63,243 nucleotides of DNA from Parapedobacter sp964613725 (GTDB taxonomy: Bacteria > Bacteroidota > Bacteroidia > Sphingobacteriales > Sphingobacteriaceae), in NCBI GenBank assembly GCA_964613725.1, contig CAZTJY010000003.1, positions 1-63,243 on the forward strand. The letters are read 5' to 3'. Below, in pieces: positions 28,469 through 37,373 of the stretch. A model generated the notes under the pieces. The model was not told the origin of the DNA and did not search any database. It worked only from the letters and a program-made list of their open reading frames with translations. The stretch's first letter is position 1; every line of letters begins with the position of its first letter. The position numbers and the translations under genes were made by a program.

Positions 28469-30175
28469 ATGAAGAGATTATATATATTCGTGAGTTTCCT
28501 TTTACTTGCAGGCTGCAGCAAGGAAGGCATGCTAGACAGTACCGACCTGGATGAGCTCACCAACGAAAAGGTGTTTTCAGACGTCGAGAACACGCGGAAA
28601 GCATTGTACAACCTGTACGGCAACATGCGGGATGTACAGAATAACAACAGCGGCAGTTTTTCGGTGCTGTTCAACATGAACGTTACCGTAGCGATGCTCG
28701 ATAACGCTACCGACGACGGGGCGGGCAACACCACCCGGAATGCCGGGACATCACCCGGTATCCAGAAGTACATCATGGGCGCCATTACCGGCACCAGCAA
28801 TCCGGTCGTGACCGAACACCCCTGGAGGTTCTTCTACCGTGCCATCCGCAATGCCAACATCTTCTTGGCAAATGTCGAGCAATCGCCGCTCCCTGCAGAA
28901 GAAAAGCGTAGCAGCGCCAATCAGGCGCGATTCCTTCGCGCTTATTTCTACCACGAGTTGTTCCGCTGGTTCGGTCCACTGGTCATTTCAACCACAGCCG
29001 AAGACCCATTTGCCTTTGAAACCGTGAAACGCGAAACGCTGCAAAATACGGTCCGGTTCATTGCCGACGAATTCGATGCACTCGCTGCCGAGGGCATGTT
29101 ACCCGACAAATGGAATGGGGCCGACTACGGCCGGGCCACCCGTTCGGCTGCCATGGCCTATAAAGCGCGCACGCTTCTTTATGCTGCAAGCCCCTTATTC
29201 CAGGCCTCGGGCGTCTCGTGGGCCGAGGCCGCCGACGCGGCCGACGCGCTCATCGCCTATGCCGACGGCAACAACATCCACCGGCTATACATTGCCCCTG
29301 GTGAGGAAGAAAAGAGCTATACCCGGTATTTCAATGAACGGAGCAACCCCGAAAATATACTGGTGTATTTGCGCGCGCCGGACAACGACCTGTATAACCT
29401 GTTTCCCGCGTTTAATCCGTGGAATGTCAATAAGGAACTCACTACCGTACCTACCCAATGGCTGGTAGACAGCTACGATATGGCCGACGGCTCCGAGCCC
29501 ATCACCGGTTATAACGCTGATCATAGCCCCATCATCAATCCGGCGTCGGGATACGATGAGCAAAATCCCTATGCCAACCGCGATCCGAGGTTTTACCAAA
29601 CCATCCTCCATCACGGCGCCACCTGGCCAAGTGTCAACAAGGGCACCGCTAGGGTAGACCTTACCACCCCCAATAATTGGGGTAGCGGCTATTTCCTTGT
29701 CAAGCACCTCGACGACCGCATCGACCACCGCGACGGCGGTACCACTTCGATGAATTTCGTGATGATGCGCTACGCAGAAGTACTGCTCAACTATGCCGAA
29801 GCGATGAACGAATCGAGCGACGACCATAGCGCCCGCGCATTGGCGGTGGAGCAACTCAACCGGATCCGGGCACGGGCCGGCATCACCACCCCCCTCAACG
29901 CCGCCGATTTTACGCAAGAAACGCTGCGCCAACGGATCCGCAAAGAGCGGCGGGTAGAGTTATGTTTCGAAGAGCACCGATTCTTCGACATCCGGCGGTG
30001 GCAGATTGCCGGCGAAGTGATGAACCGACCCGCTATGGGGATCGACTTCGAAAACGGGCGCTTTGTGCGGAAAGTGCTCGACCAACGGAGCTACAACGAA
30101 CGGATGAATCTCGCTCCGATCCCGATCACCGAGGTGAACAATTCGCCGATGATATTTCAGAACCCCGGGTATTGA
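28469..30175 (+). CDS. SusD/RagB family nutrient-binding lipoprotein
   Basis: A 568-residue lipoprotein with signal peptide and lipobox LLAGCSKEG. SusD features include RFLRAYFYHELFRWFGPLV, VMMRYAEVLLNYAEAMNES and RRVELCFEEHRFFDIRRW. It pairs with the preceding SusC, 9 bp away. The last section, SPMIFQNPGY, is the common C-terminus of SusD proteins. Confidence 0.95.
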   Translation: MKRLYIFVSFLLLAGCSKEGMLDSTDLDELTNEKVFSDVENTRKALYNLYGNMRDVQNNNSGSFSVLFNMNVTVAMLDNATDDGAGNTTRNAGTSPGIQKYIMGAITGTSNPVVTEHPWRFFYRAIRNANIFLANVEQSPLPAEEKRSSANQARFLRAYFYHELFRWFGPLVISTTAEDPFAFETVKRETLQNTVRFIADEFDALAAEGMLPDKWNGADYGRATRSAAMAYKARTLLYAASPLFQASGVSWAEAADAADALIAYADGNNIHRLYIAPGEEEKSYTRYFNERSNPENILVYLRAPDNDLYNLFPAFNPWNVNKELTTVPTQWLVDSYDMADGSEPITGYNADHSPIINPASGYDEQNPYANRDPRFYQTILHHGATWPSVNKGTARVDLTTPNNWGSGYFLVKHLDDRIDHRDGGTTSMNFVMMRYAEVLLNYAEAMNESSDDHSARALAVEQLNRIRARAGITTPLNAADFTQETLRQRIRKERRVELCFEEHRFFDIRRWQIAGEVMNRPAMGIDFENGRFVRKVLDQRSYNERMNLAPIPITEVNNSPMIFQNPGY

Positions 30176-30195
30176 TAATTGAAAAAACTAATCAG

Positions 30196-31140
30196 ATGAA
30201 CGTTAAACAAATAAAACACAACATGCGCAACAACGTACTTTTGCTCGCTATCTTCGGGATGGCATTCATGGCATCGTGCAGCAAGGACTTCGAGGATATT
30301 CGGTTTGATCCCGACGTGAAGATCCAATTCTCCGAAGGCGGTGATTCAAGCATCGTCGATATCGGCAAAGGCATCACCGACTATACCGCCGAAATAAATG
30401 TAACCGCCAATGGTGCAGTTATCCGGCTATTCGAAATCTACGAAGCCGACCCCCGCAGCGGCAGCCGCGGTGCACTCATCGAAGCGGCCACCCACGTCTT
30501 CGACAACCCCGCAAGCAGCTATTCCACCGCTTTCAGCATCCCCGACCTTACGGAAAACACATGCATCAAAATCGTGGTGACCGATACGTTGGAGCAGGTG
30601 TATGAAAGGAATCTGTTGGTGCGCATTACCCCTTCGGTACACTTTTCCGAGGCCAGCCGCTTAGAAACCGCCGATCACTATTACGGCTCATTTTTCGCTA
30701 CATGGTATGACGGCCGCGCCTATATGCGCGATACCGAGTATGCCGACGCCATTGACTTCTCGGTGGGCGAGGCTGTCATCGAATCGGGCGAAAGCCCGGT
30801 GCCGGCGCTGGTAAACCCCGCGAAGCGGCGTGACTACCAGTTGCTGACGATCGCAGGTTTGCAAGAGGCTAAATTCGCACTGACCGACTTAACCCCGGCA
30901 GACTACCGCGCCATCACGCGAGTGGATGCAGCGGCGATTAACAGCTTGCCAGACCCCGATAGCGATGCGGTACAACTCGCAGCCGGAAACGTATACCTGT
31001 TTAAAACGCAGAACGGCAAGAAAGGACTGATCCATACCACGGCAATGTCAAGCAAAACCGCTACGGTAGAGCAGCCAAGCGGTGGATGGGCCGAGCAGAC
31101 CATCCACGAAATCAGCTTCACTACTAAAACGGTCTGGTAA
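30196..31140 (+). CDS. Surface lipoprotein of unknown family in the SusE/SusF position
   Basis: This 314-residue protein starts at ATG 30196; the frame extends further upstream but overlaps SusD there. The signal peptide ends in lipobox FMASCSKDF. The body is beta-rich with no catalytic motif, for example KIQFSEGGDSSIVDIGKG and two segments that look like immunoglobulin-type domains (about residues 40-130). The position directly after SusD is where SusE/SusF-like glycan-binding lipoproteins sit. I do not recognise the family with confidence; DUF4466-like proteins are one candidate. A role in glycan binding at the cell surface is inferred from context only. Confidence 0.75.
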   Translation: MNVKQIKHNMRNNVLLLAIFGMAFMASCSKDFEDIRFDPDVKIQFSEGGDSSIVDIGKGITDYTAEINVTANGAVIRLFEIYEADPRSGSRGALIEAATHVFDNPASSYSTAFSIPDLTENTCIKIVVTDTLEQVYERNLLVRITPSVHFSEASRLETADHYYGSFFATWYDGRAYMRDTEYADAIDFSVGEAVIESGESPVPALVNPAKRRDYQLLTIAGLQEAKFALTDLTPADYRAITRVDAAAINSLPDPDSDAVQLAAGNVYLFKTQNGKKGLIHTTAMSSKTATVEQPSGGWAEQTIHEISFTTKTVW

Positions 31141-31151
31141 AGCATAACGGT

Positions 31152-32267
31152 ATGTCAGCACGTCGTATACGAACACGCCTTCTCGCTGTTTTATACCCTT
31201 GGGTAATCTTTCATGCGCCCGATGCCGGTGCAATGCCTTACGCTACGGCGGCGCGTAGCTGTGAGCAGCCTGCCGACACGGGGGGTGCTGCGCTGAAAGG
31301 GCTGGTGGGCCTCAACGATGCGTCACGCATCATCAAAGACGGCGACACCTACTTTTGGTATTCAACAGGAGGGGGCATCCGGATGCGCTGGACATCCAAT
31401 CCGCAAGGCGGCTTGTGGCATGAAGGGCCCGACGTTTTCCCTGTCCGCCCGGCCTTCTGGGCGGAATATAGTCCACGGAATATCGCCTGGGCCCCGGATA
31501 TCATCTATGACGACGCCACAGGCGAATATCGGCTGTATTACTGCGTTTCCAGTTTGGGCAGTAACAAGTCGGCTATCGGCCTGGCAACGAATACCACCCT
31601 GCATCCTTCAAATCCCGATTACGAATGGGTAGATCGCGGGATTGTCGTCGCAACCAGCGAAGGCGAACTTAGCAACGCATTGGATCCCTGCCCCGTACGC
31701 ACACCCGCCGGCGAATGGTATCTCTGTTTCGGTTCGCATTTTGGCGGAATCAAGCTGCTGCGGCTCGGTGCCGACGGCAAACAGCACCCCGCGGTTTCGA
31801 CGGTATGGAATCTCGCCCGCAAGGAACAGACCCCCAAGAATGCCATCGAAGCTGCAGCCATCTACCCCGGGGAAAAAGACGGCAAGCTTGGATATTGGCT
31901 GTTCGTCAACTGGGGAAGCGGCCTCGGCCATAAAGAAAATGCCACCTACCAAGTCAGGATTGGCTGGTCGGACAACATCCAAGGGCCCTACCGCGATAAG
32001 AACGGTACCGACATGTACAACGGCGGCGGCACTCTCATGATGGCCAGCAGGCAGGCATTCCCTGCTGCCAACCGTACGCATATCGGCAGGGGCCACGTCG
32101 GCATTATCAAAGGCGAACGGTTGGACGGCCATTACCCCGATTGGATAAGCTATTCCTATTGGCTGGAAAATCCGCCCGCGGGCGAAGACGGTAAGCGGTT
32201 CGGCCTGCAACGGTTAATAATCGATGCGGATGGCTGGCCGGACGCAGGTAACTTATTTCAAAAATAA
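31152..32267 (+). CDS. Glycoside hydrolase family 43-like enzyme
   Basis: The 371-residue protein has an N-terminal signal sequence and a five-bladed propeller typical of clan GH-F. Likely catalytic residues are D56 (in GLNDASRII), D178 (NALDPCPV, the pKa-tuning Asp) and E233 (NAIEAAAIY). In most GH43 proteins the first motif is H-D-P; here it is N-D-A, so the His before the base is not present. Overall it resembles arabinan endo-1,5-alpha-L-arabinanases, with YFWYSTGGG and NIAWAPDIIYDD. The substrate is probably an arabinose- or xylose-containing side chain, but it could differ. It lies between the SusD block and a sulfatase with gaps of 11 and 14 bp. Confidence 0.82.
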   Translation: MSARRIRTRLLAVLYPWVIFHAPDAGAMPYATAARSCEQPADTGGAALKGLVGLNDASRIIKDGDTYFWYSTGGGIRMRWTSNPQGGLWHEGPDVFPVRPAFWAEYSPRNIAWAPDIIYDDATGEYRLYYCVSSLGSNKSAIGLATNTTLHPSNPDYEWVDRGIVVATSEGELSNALDPCPVRTPAGEWYLCFGSHFGGIKLLRLGADGKQHPAVSTVWNLARKEQTPKNAIEAAAIYPGEKDGKLGYWLFVNWGSGLGHKENATYQVRIGWSDNIQGPYRDKNGTDMYNGGGTLMMASRQAFPAANRTHIGRGHVGIIKGERLDGHYPDWISYSYWLENPPAGEDGKRFGLQRLIIDADGWPDAGNLFQK

Positions 32268-32281
32268 TCCCATATTTAAGC

Positions 32282-34414
32282 ATGGATATGTTCGTAAAGC
32301 CGCGTAAGCGCAAATCAACAATTGGAATTTTAATGCGAAACGGCGCATTAATAACAACGCTCGTGGCCCTCACCGCCGGGGTGCCTCTCCAAGCCCAGCC
32401 ACCCGAAGGGGGCAAACGCCCGAACATTGTATTGATAATGGCCGACGATATGGGTTACTCCGACCTCGGCTGCTATGGTGGTGAAGTGCAAACGCCCAAT
32501 ATCGATCGACTGGCAGAAGAAGGCATCCGTTATAAGCAGTTCTACAACGCCGCCCGCTGCTGCCCTACCCGGGCGTCACTGATGAGTGGGTTATACCCCC
32601 ACCAAGCCGGCATGGGCTGGATGGCGGCTGCCGATCTCGGTACCCCTGCCTACCAGGGTACGATCAATGACAACGCTGTCACCATTGCCGAAGTACTGAA
32701 AACCGCGGGTTATCGCACCTACATGACCGGCAAATGGCACCTTACCAATGAACGCAAAATTGACGGCATGGTAACCGATAGCTGGCCTTTACAGCGTGGG
32801 TTCGACCGGTATTTCGGTATCGTTCCGGGCGGCGCTAACTATTTCACCCCCGTGGTGTACAGCGGCAACGCCCGTTATAAAGCGCCCGACAATTTTTACC
32901 TGACCGATGCCATCAGTGATACCACCGTCCGGTACCTCAACGCACATTTCGATGCCCATCCCGAAGATCCGCTGTTCATGTATGTCGCCTACACTGCGCC
33001 CCACTGGCCACTACATGCCTTAGAAGAAGATATCGAAAAGTATAAAGACGCCTACCTGGCCGGTTGGGATACCCTCCGCCAGCAACGGTTCCGTAAACAA
33101 CAGGAGATCGGTCTTTTTGCACCCGAGGCCACACTATCACCAAGGGATTCCGCAGTCCGGGCGTGGGACCAGCTTACGCCGGATGAGCAGGAAGAAATGG
33201 CGATGCGCATGGCTATTTACGCTGCGCAAATCGACAACATGGATCAGGGCATCGGCCGAATCGTCGACGAACTCCGCAAGCAGAACCAACTTGACAACAC
33301 GCTGATTTTCTTCTTGAGCGACAATGGCGCTTGCGCCGAGTTCATTAGCAGTGGCGCACGGAAAACGCCCGATGGCAAAGAAAATACCTTCGAAAGTTAC
33401 CGTATCGAGTGGGCCAACCTGAGCAGTACCCCCTTTAAAGAGTACAAGCATTATACCTACGAAGGCGGCATTGCCACCCCGCTGATCGTGCATTGGCCGG
33501 CCGGCATCGCAGAGGCCTTACGGAACACCCTGGTTAGCCAATACGGCCACCTCAGCGACATCATGGCCACCTGCGTCGACGTGTCGGGTGCTATTTACCC
33601 TGCACGACGGGGCGACCACGACATCCACCCTATGGTGGGCAAAAGCCTGGTTCCGCACTTCACCGGCGGCGATAACCAGCGCGGTAAGATATTCTGGGAG
33701 CACGAGGCCAACATCGCCGTGCGCGATGGAAAGTGGAAACTCGTGGCCAAAACACCCGAAGGGCACCCCTTCGATCCCGGCAGCCTGCGGTTGTATAACC
33801 TCGAAGACGATCCCATCGAGCTCCACGATCTTTCCACCCGCGAGCCCGAACGCGTACGACGCATGTACGCTGAATGGCAGGAGTGGGGCGAAAAGGTGGG
33901 TGTTTTCCCGTTAGATACCCGCCAGTACGGACAACGGGCACAGGCTTACCGGCGGAACATCAACGGTAGCTTTGATGACAACCTCGGCGGCTGGAATCCG
34001 CAAGTCGATGCCGATGCCACGATTTCGGTAGACACCACAGGCAAATTGGGAGGCACCAAATCAGCCCGGATACACCTAGCCACCCCCGGCACCATGCCGG
34101 CGAAAGTGGCCCTTAAATGGGCGTTCCGCGGCACGGCAGGCGAGCGGTTCGAAGTCGGCCTGAGCGCCATCGCCGACCGGACGTCCACTGCCTACCTCCG
34201 GCTAGAGCAGGTTGGCAAAGGCGAAGAGAAGGTGGTCGACCAAGCCATCACCATTCCAACCGACGCACGCAGCTACCGCTTCATGTCCGAGCCCCTACCT
34301 GCAGACGGCCAATACCGCTTGGCGCTCTATTTCGGTGAAAGTGAAGCCAACACAACCCATTGGATAGATGACATCGTGCTACGCCCCGTCGACCAGGCAA
34401 CCCGTAACGATTGA
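32282..34414 (+). CDS. Sulfatase (S1) with C-terminal carbohydrate-binding-like domain
   Basis: At 710 residues this is about 200 longer than the other sulfatases here. The catalytic domain (about residues 50-560) begins PNIVLIMADDMGYSDLG, with the formylglycine site at C93 in CCPTRASLMSG, then YMTGKWHLTNE and FFLSDNGACAEF. From about residue 565 a jelly-roll-like domain follows: NGSFDDNLGGWNPQ, SARIHLATPG, and an end like THWIDDIVLRPVD. This pattern is that of CBM4/9-type carbohydrate-binding modules. The extra domain may tether the enzyme to its glycan. ATG 32282 or ATG 32333 may be the start; both precede the signal peptide. Confidence 0.9.
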   Translation: MDMFVKPRKRKSTIGILMRNGALITTLVALTAGVPLQAQPPEGGKRPNIVLIMADDMGYSDLGCYGGEVQTPNIDRLAEEGIRYKQFYNAARCCPTRASLMSGLYPHQAGMGWMAAADLGTPAYQGTINDNAVTIAEVLKTAGYRTYMTGKWHLTNERKIDGMVTDSWPLQRGFDRYFGIVPGGANYFTPVVYSGNARYKAPDNFYLTDAISDTTVRYLNAHFDAHPEDPLFMYVAYTAPHWPLHALEEDIEKYKDAYLAGWDTLRQQRFRKQQEIGLFAPEATLSPRDSAVRAWDQLTPDEQEEMAMRMAIYAAQIDNMDQGIGRIVDELRKQNQLDNTLIFFLSDNGACAEFISSGARKTPDGKENTFESYRIEWANLSSTPFKEYKHYTYEGGIATPLIVHWPAGIAEALRNTLVSQYGHLSDIMATCVDVSGAIYPARRGDHDIHPMVGKSLVPHFTGGDNQRGKIFWEHEANIAVRDGKWKLVAKTPEGHPFDPGSLRLYNLEDDPIELHDLSTREPERVRRMYAEWQEWGEKVGVFPLDTRQYGQRAQAYRRNINGSFDDNLGGWNPQVDADATISVDTTGKLGGTKSARIHLATPGTMPAKVALKWAFRGTAGERFEVGLSAIADRTSTAYLRLEQVGKGEEKVVDQAITIPTDARSYRFMSEPLPADGQYRLALYFGESEANTTHWIDDIVLRPVDQATRND

Positions 34415-34437
34415 GCCACCGAATAAAGCATCGAATA

Positions 34438-35808
34438 ATGGAAATGAAACCAAGCAATATCCGGTATTTTAACACGATATCATTTTTGATCCTTCCACTC
34501 CTCCTATGCCTCTACCTCGTACCGCGAGCCCAAGAGGTGCCCCATGTGGTACTCATCTCTATCGACGGGCTTCGGCCGGCATTTTATTCCGATGAAGGCT
34601 GGCAGACACCCAACCTGCGACAGTTGGCGGCCGAAGGCGTTGTGGCCGACGGTGCCCTCACCGTGTTCCCATCCATTACCTATCCATCACACACGTCAAT
34701 GGTCACAGGTGCTTATCCGGCCCGCCATGGCATATTTTACAACGCCATCAAAGATAGTAAAGTCGGTGCATGGTATTGGGAGGCCGACTCGATACAAACA
34801 CCCACGCTGTGGGATGCCGTCCGGGCAGCCGGTAAAACGTCGGCAGCCATCTTCTGGCCTGCATCCGTTGGCGCCCCCATCGACTACAACATCCCCGTGA
34901 GGCGGGCCAACGGCGACGAAAAGGGCGACCAGCTCGCCATGACCCGCCCGTATGTAACGCCATCAACATTATTGGCCGAGTTCGAAGCGGCATGCGGCCC
35001 GCTTCAGGCCGAGCACCTCGGCCATCACGATGACCAATTCGATAAGACCGTAGGCAAACTGGCCAGCTACATCATCAAGCGCCATAAACCCAGCCTTACA
35101 GCTATCCACTTCCTTGGCGCCGACCACACCCAACACGCGCATGGCACGGATGCCCCCGAAGTGCGGCACGCTGTCCATGTGATCGACAGCATGATCGGTG
35201 CCGTACTCCATGCCCTTGGCGACGCCGGTATCCGGGAGCAGACCGCCGTCATCGTTACGGGCGACCACGGCCATGCCGATACCGAAGCGGCCTTCTCGCC
35301 AAATATTTACCTCAAAACCCACGGGCTGCTAACTGACCGAGAGCAATGGAAAGCGAAGTTCGAAACAGCAGGCGGGTCGGCATTTTTATTCCTGCGCGAC
35401 CCGCACGACCGCGAAACGGAAGCGCAAGTGCGGCGCATCCTGTCGGAACTGCCCGACGGGCAGGATACCTTGTTCCGGATTGCTGACCGGGAAGAACTGG
35501 ATCGTCTCGGCGCCCATCCCGATGCAGCCTTCGGTCTAGCTATGCGCAAGGGAATCGTTGCAACAGAATCTTTTAAAGGCATACCGTACCGTAAACGCAC
35601 ATTCGGCTCCGCCCACGGCTACCATCCCCATACACCCGGCATGGAAACCGGTTTTATGGCGGCCGGTGCAGGCATCAAAAAAGCCGGTAAATTGCCGCCC
35701 ATCGAAATTGTCGATATCGTACCCCTCATCTCGAAGCTGCTGGCGCTCGATATCGAAGCACCCGATGGTGAGCTGGTTTCCGGTATCCTCCAAACCAACG
35801 ATAAGTAA
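34438..35808 (+). CDS. Nucleotide pyrophosphatase/phosphodiesterase family hydrolase (alkaline phosphatase superfamily)
   Basis: From ATG 34438 the protein has 456 residues and a signal peptide. VVLISIDGLRPAF gives the first metal-binding Asp and SITYPSHTSMVTG contains the nucleophile T81. FLGADHTQHAHG and VTGDHGHAD give the remaining metal ligands. These are features of the type I phosphodiesterase/ENPP group, related in fold to sulfatases but using Thr instead of formylglycine. It may cleave a phosphodiester, or act on sulfate esters by promiscuity. It sits between two sulfatases in the PUL. The frame extends to a TTG at 34411 that overlaps the preceding stop, but the ATG is preferred. Confidence 0.88.
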   Translation: MEMKPSNIRYFNTISFLILPLLLCLYLVPRAQEVPHVVLISIDGLRPAFYSDEGWQTPNLRQLAAEGVVADGALTVFPSITYPSHTSMVTGAYPARHGIFYNAIKDSKVGAWYWEADSIQTPTLWDAVRAAGKTSAAIFWPASVGAPIDYNIPVRRANGDEKGDQLAMTRPYVTPSTLLAEFEAACGPLQAEHLGHHDDQFDKTVGKLASYIIKRHKPSLTAIHFLGADHTQHAHGTDAPEVRHAVHVIDSMIGAVLHALGDAGIREQTAVIVTGDHGHADTEAAFSPNIYLKTHGLLTDREQWKAKFETAGGSAFLFLRDPHDRETEAQVRRILSELPDGQDTLFRIADREELDRLGAHPDAAFGLAMRKGIVATESFKGIPYRKRTFGSAHGYHPHTPGMETGFMAAGAGIKKAGKLPPIEIVDIVPLISKLLALDIEAPDGELVSGILQTNDK

Positions 35809-35841
35809 CGCGAAGTATTATACAAATATGATTCATCAACA

Positions 35842-37317
35842 GTGAGGAAACAAAAAGTGACGCGATTAATCCATCTGAAGAAGCCCATGCAGCTCGCAGG
35901 CCTGGTACTGAGTACGGGCATCCTGGTAAACCTTGCAGCGCCCGCCGCTGCCCAGCCGGCGGACAGCCCCCAACCGAATATCGTTTTTATCCTGGTTGAC
36001 GACGTCGGTTGGGGCGAGTTGGGCACGTACGGCAATACCTTCAACGAAACGCCGCACCTGGATCGGCTGGCCGCCCAAGGTATCCGGTTCACCCAGGCTT
36101 ATGCCGCCGCCCCGGTGTGCTCGCCCACACGGGCCAGCATCATGACCGGGCAGCACCCCGCACGGGTGGGTATTACCGATTTCCTACCCGGCAAAACCGA
36201 CCGCTACCTGGATCCCGACCAATACGTTACGCTCAATGAAGCCTTAGCGGCTTCCGGATACCATACCGGCCTGATCGGCAAGTGGCACCTTGACACCGAC
36301 TTTGCCGTCAATCGGGCTGGCCCCGATAAACACGGCTTCCACGAAGTAATCGGCACCGAAACCAAGTATATCGCCGATGGCGATTATTTCTTTCCCTACG
36401 ATAAGATTGCCACCTTCACCGAAGGGTCCGAAAACGAATACCTCACCGACCGCCAGAGCGACGAAGCTTGTCAATTCATTGAGCGGAATAAGAACAATCC
36501 TTTTTTTCTCTACCTCTCCTATTACAGCGCCCACACCCGCTTGGAGGCCCCCGCAGAACTGGTTGCCAAGTACAGTAAGAAATTCGACGAGAAATACGGC
36601 GCCGGCAAAGCCGCTGAGCTGTTTGGCGCCGGAACCATCGCGAACCGCACGGCGCGCCACCCGGACAACCCGCACCTGGCCGCCATGATCGAACGCATCG
36701 ATGCCGGCGTGGGCAAGTTGCTAGAGACACTGAAAAACAATGGGTTGGAAGAAAACACGCTGGTCGTTTTCTTTTCTGACAATGGCGGACCGGGACGGCT
36801 GGGGAATAACGGACATCTCCGGTCGGGTAAAACATGGCTGTACGACGGTGGCATCCGCGATCCATTGATCATACGGTGGCCCCGGCGCATCGAGCCCCGG
36901 CAAGTCAGCCATGTGCCGGTAATCAGTACCGATTTTTACCCAACCCTTATCGCGGCTGCGGGTGCCCCAGCCCCACGAGGGCAAGAGATAGACGGGGCAA
37001 ACCTGATGCCGTTGCTTACCCGGGGGCAGGCACCCCGGCGCGACGCGCTGTTCTGGCACTACCCCTCGGAAACCGGCAAATGGAAAGAGCGCATGGCAAG
37101 TGCCGTACGGCAGGGCGACTATAAATTGCTGTATTTTTACCTGCACGATCGGTATGAACTATACGATTTGGCCAACGATCCCGGCGAGAAAAATGACCTC
37201 GCCTCGCAACAGCCCGAAAAGGTGGCTGCATTGAAGCAACGGTTGGCCGATTGGAAAAAGGAAGTCAATGCCGAAGAGCCCGACGTGGAAATCGGGTCGG
37301 GTAGGCGGGGAAAATAA
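35842..37317 (+). CDS. Sulfatase, family S1
   Basis: The frame gives 491 residues from a GTG at 35842; an ATG at 35887 (MQLAGLVLSTGILVNLA) gives 476 and a good signal peptide and may be the true start. The catalytic domain has PNIVFILVDDVGWGELG, the formylglycine Cys in VCSPTRASIMTG (Cys93 from GTG, Cys78 from ATG), TGLIGKWHLDTDF and FFSDNGGPGRLG. It resembles the 42.9-kb sulfatase more than the others (shared G-N-T-F-N-E-T-P-H-L-D stretch), suggesting gene duplication. It should act on a sulfated sugar in the periplasm. Confidence 0.92.
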   Translation: MRKQKVTRLIHLKKPMQLAGLVLSTGILVNLAAPAAAQPADSPQPNIVFILVDDVGWGELGTYGNTFNETPHLDRLAAQGIRFTQAYAAAPVCSPTRASIMTGQHPARVGITDFLPGKTDRYLDPDQYVTLNEALAASGYHTGLIGKWHLDTDFAVNRAGPDKHGFHEVIGTETKYIADGDYFFPYDKIATFTEGSENEYLTDRQSDEACQFIERNKNNPFFLYLSYYSAHTRLEAPAELVAKYSKKFDEKYGAGKAAELFGAGTIANRTARHPDNPHLAAMIERIDAGVGKLLETLKNNGLEENTLVVFFSDNGGPGRLGNNGHLRSGKTWLYDGGIRDPLIIRWPRRIEPRQVSHVPVISTDFYPTLIAAAGAPAPRGQEIDGANLMPLLTRGQAPRRDALFWHYPSETGKWKERMASAVRQGDYKLLYFYLHDRYELYDLANDPGEKNDLASQQPEKVAALKQRLADWKKEVNAEEPDVEIGSGRRGK

Positions 37318-37373
37318 CGAAAACGGCGTCAAGCGATGGGATGGCGAGAATAAATGGTTAGTTTGCGAGCGGC

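Noticed and set aside
29962..30195. N-terminal extension of the SusE/F-position lipoprotein
   Set aside because: It overlaps the SusD gene in another frame, and a proper lipoprotein signal starts at ATG 30196.
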